A stretch of 5,053 nucleotides of DNA from NCBI GenBank assembly GCA_938015405.1, contig CALLPZ010000217.1, positions 1 to 5,053 on the forward strand. Reading direction: 5' to 3'. The notes below the pieces were generated by a model that made no database searches, was not told the DNA's origin, and was given only the letters and a program-made list of their open reading frames with translations. This stretch comes from an uncultured Pseudanabaenaceae cyanobacterium (lineage in GTDB: Bacteria; Cyanobacteriota; Cyanobacteriia; PCC-9006; JAAUQQ01). The translations under genes were made by a program, and so were the position numbers. This document shows positions 4,991-5,053 of this stretch, piece after piece (position 1 is the stretch's first letter; every line of letters begins with the position of its first letter).

Positions 4991-5053
4991 CTAGAGGGCG
5001 AAACATCGAGGCTGTAAAAAGCCTTCCGCCATCCTACTGCGCAGCCTTGATAA
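4991..5053 (-). other. Upstream leader of the peroxiredoxin-like gene
   Basis: This 63-bp edge fragment should hold part of the promoter for the two minus-strand genes. It contains a small hairpin, AGGCT (5009-5013) and AGCCT (5020-5024) with a 6-base loop, 18 bases before the ATG. I see no clear -35/-10 pair; the promoter may lie beyond the window. Confidence 0.3.

Noticed and set aside
1..5053. CRISPR array, insertion sequence, tRNA, rRNA or phage-defence locus
   Set aside because: No regular spaced repeats, transposase motifs, cloverleaf-like sequence or defence-system domain were seen in a read of both strands.

Overview
The window looks like a moderately GC-rich cyanobacterial chromosome segment. 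Three observations support this. The octamer GCGATCGC (HIP1) occurs seven times in 5 kb. The first gene is a Ser/Thr kinase of the multidomain kinase/ATPase/histidine-kinase type that is abundant in filamentous cyanobacteria. The last gene is a peroxiredoxin-like protein of the kind I associate with cyanobacteria and chloroplasts. Recognisable Shine-Dalgarno sequences are mostly absent. I cannot name the genus.

Layout: positions 1-1008 (minus) hold the N-terminal 336 codons of the kinase, cut by the window edge just at the Walker A motif of its ATPase domain. Positions 1009-1312 are a non-coding gap with short repeats. Positions 1313-1864 (minus) encode a TetR-family repressor. Positions 1865-1985 are a compact divergent control region: a near-consensus promoter on the plus strand, an opposing -10 element on the minus strand, and two almost identical operator-like sites placed over them. 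Positions 1986-2384 (plus) encode a small VOC-superfamily protein, and 2486-3451 (plus) a two-domain PNPOx-like (split-barrel, flavin-binding type) protein. These two genes meet a minus-strand pair head-on: a putative 2OG-Fe(II) oxygenase (3453-4166) and, upstream of it, the peroxiredoxin-like protein (4214-4990). The two convergent stop codons are one base apart.

How it may work together: the TetR protein probably represses itself and the VOC-PNPOx pair by binding the two sites in the divergent promoter. A TetR repressor next to a VOC enzyme and a flavin-binding protein resembles, in composition only, the E. coli nemR-nemA-gloA electrophile-response locus, so a small detoxification or redox-stress cassette is a reasonable but unproven reading. 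The peroxiredoxin-like and 2OG-oxygenase genes are likely co-transcribed. The peroxiredoxin-like protein has Gly-Asp-Phe-Asp where a peroxidatic cysteine motif would be expected, so it is probably not a conventional peroxidase. The most informative element is the operator/promoter arrangement at 1900-1953. I see no mobile element, CRISPR array, tRNA or rRNA.
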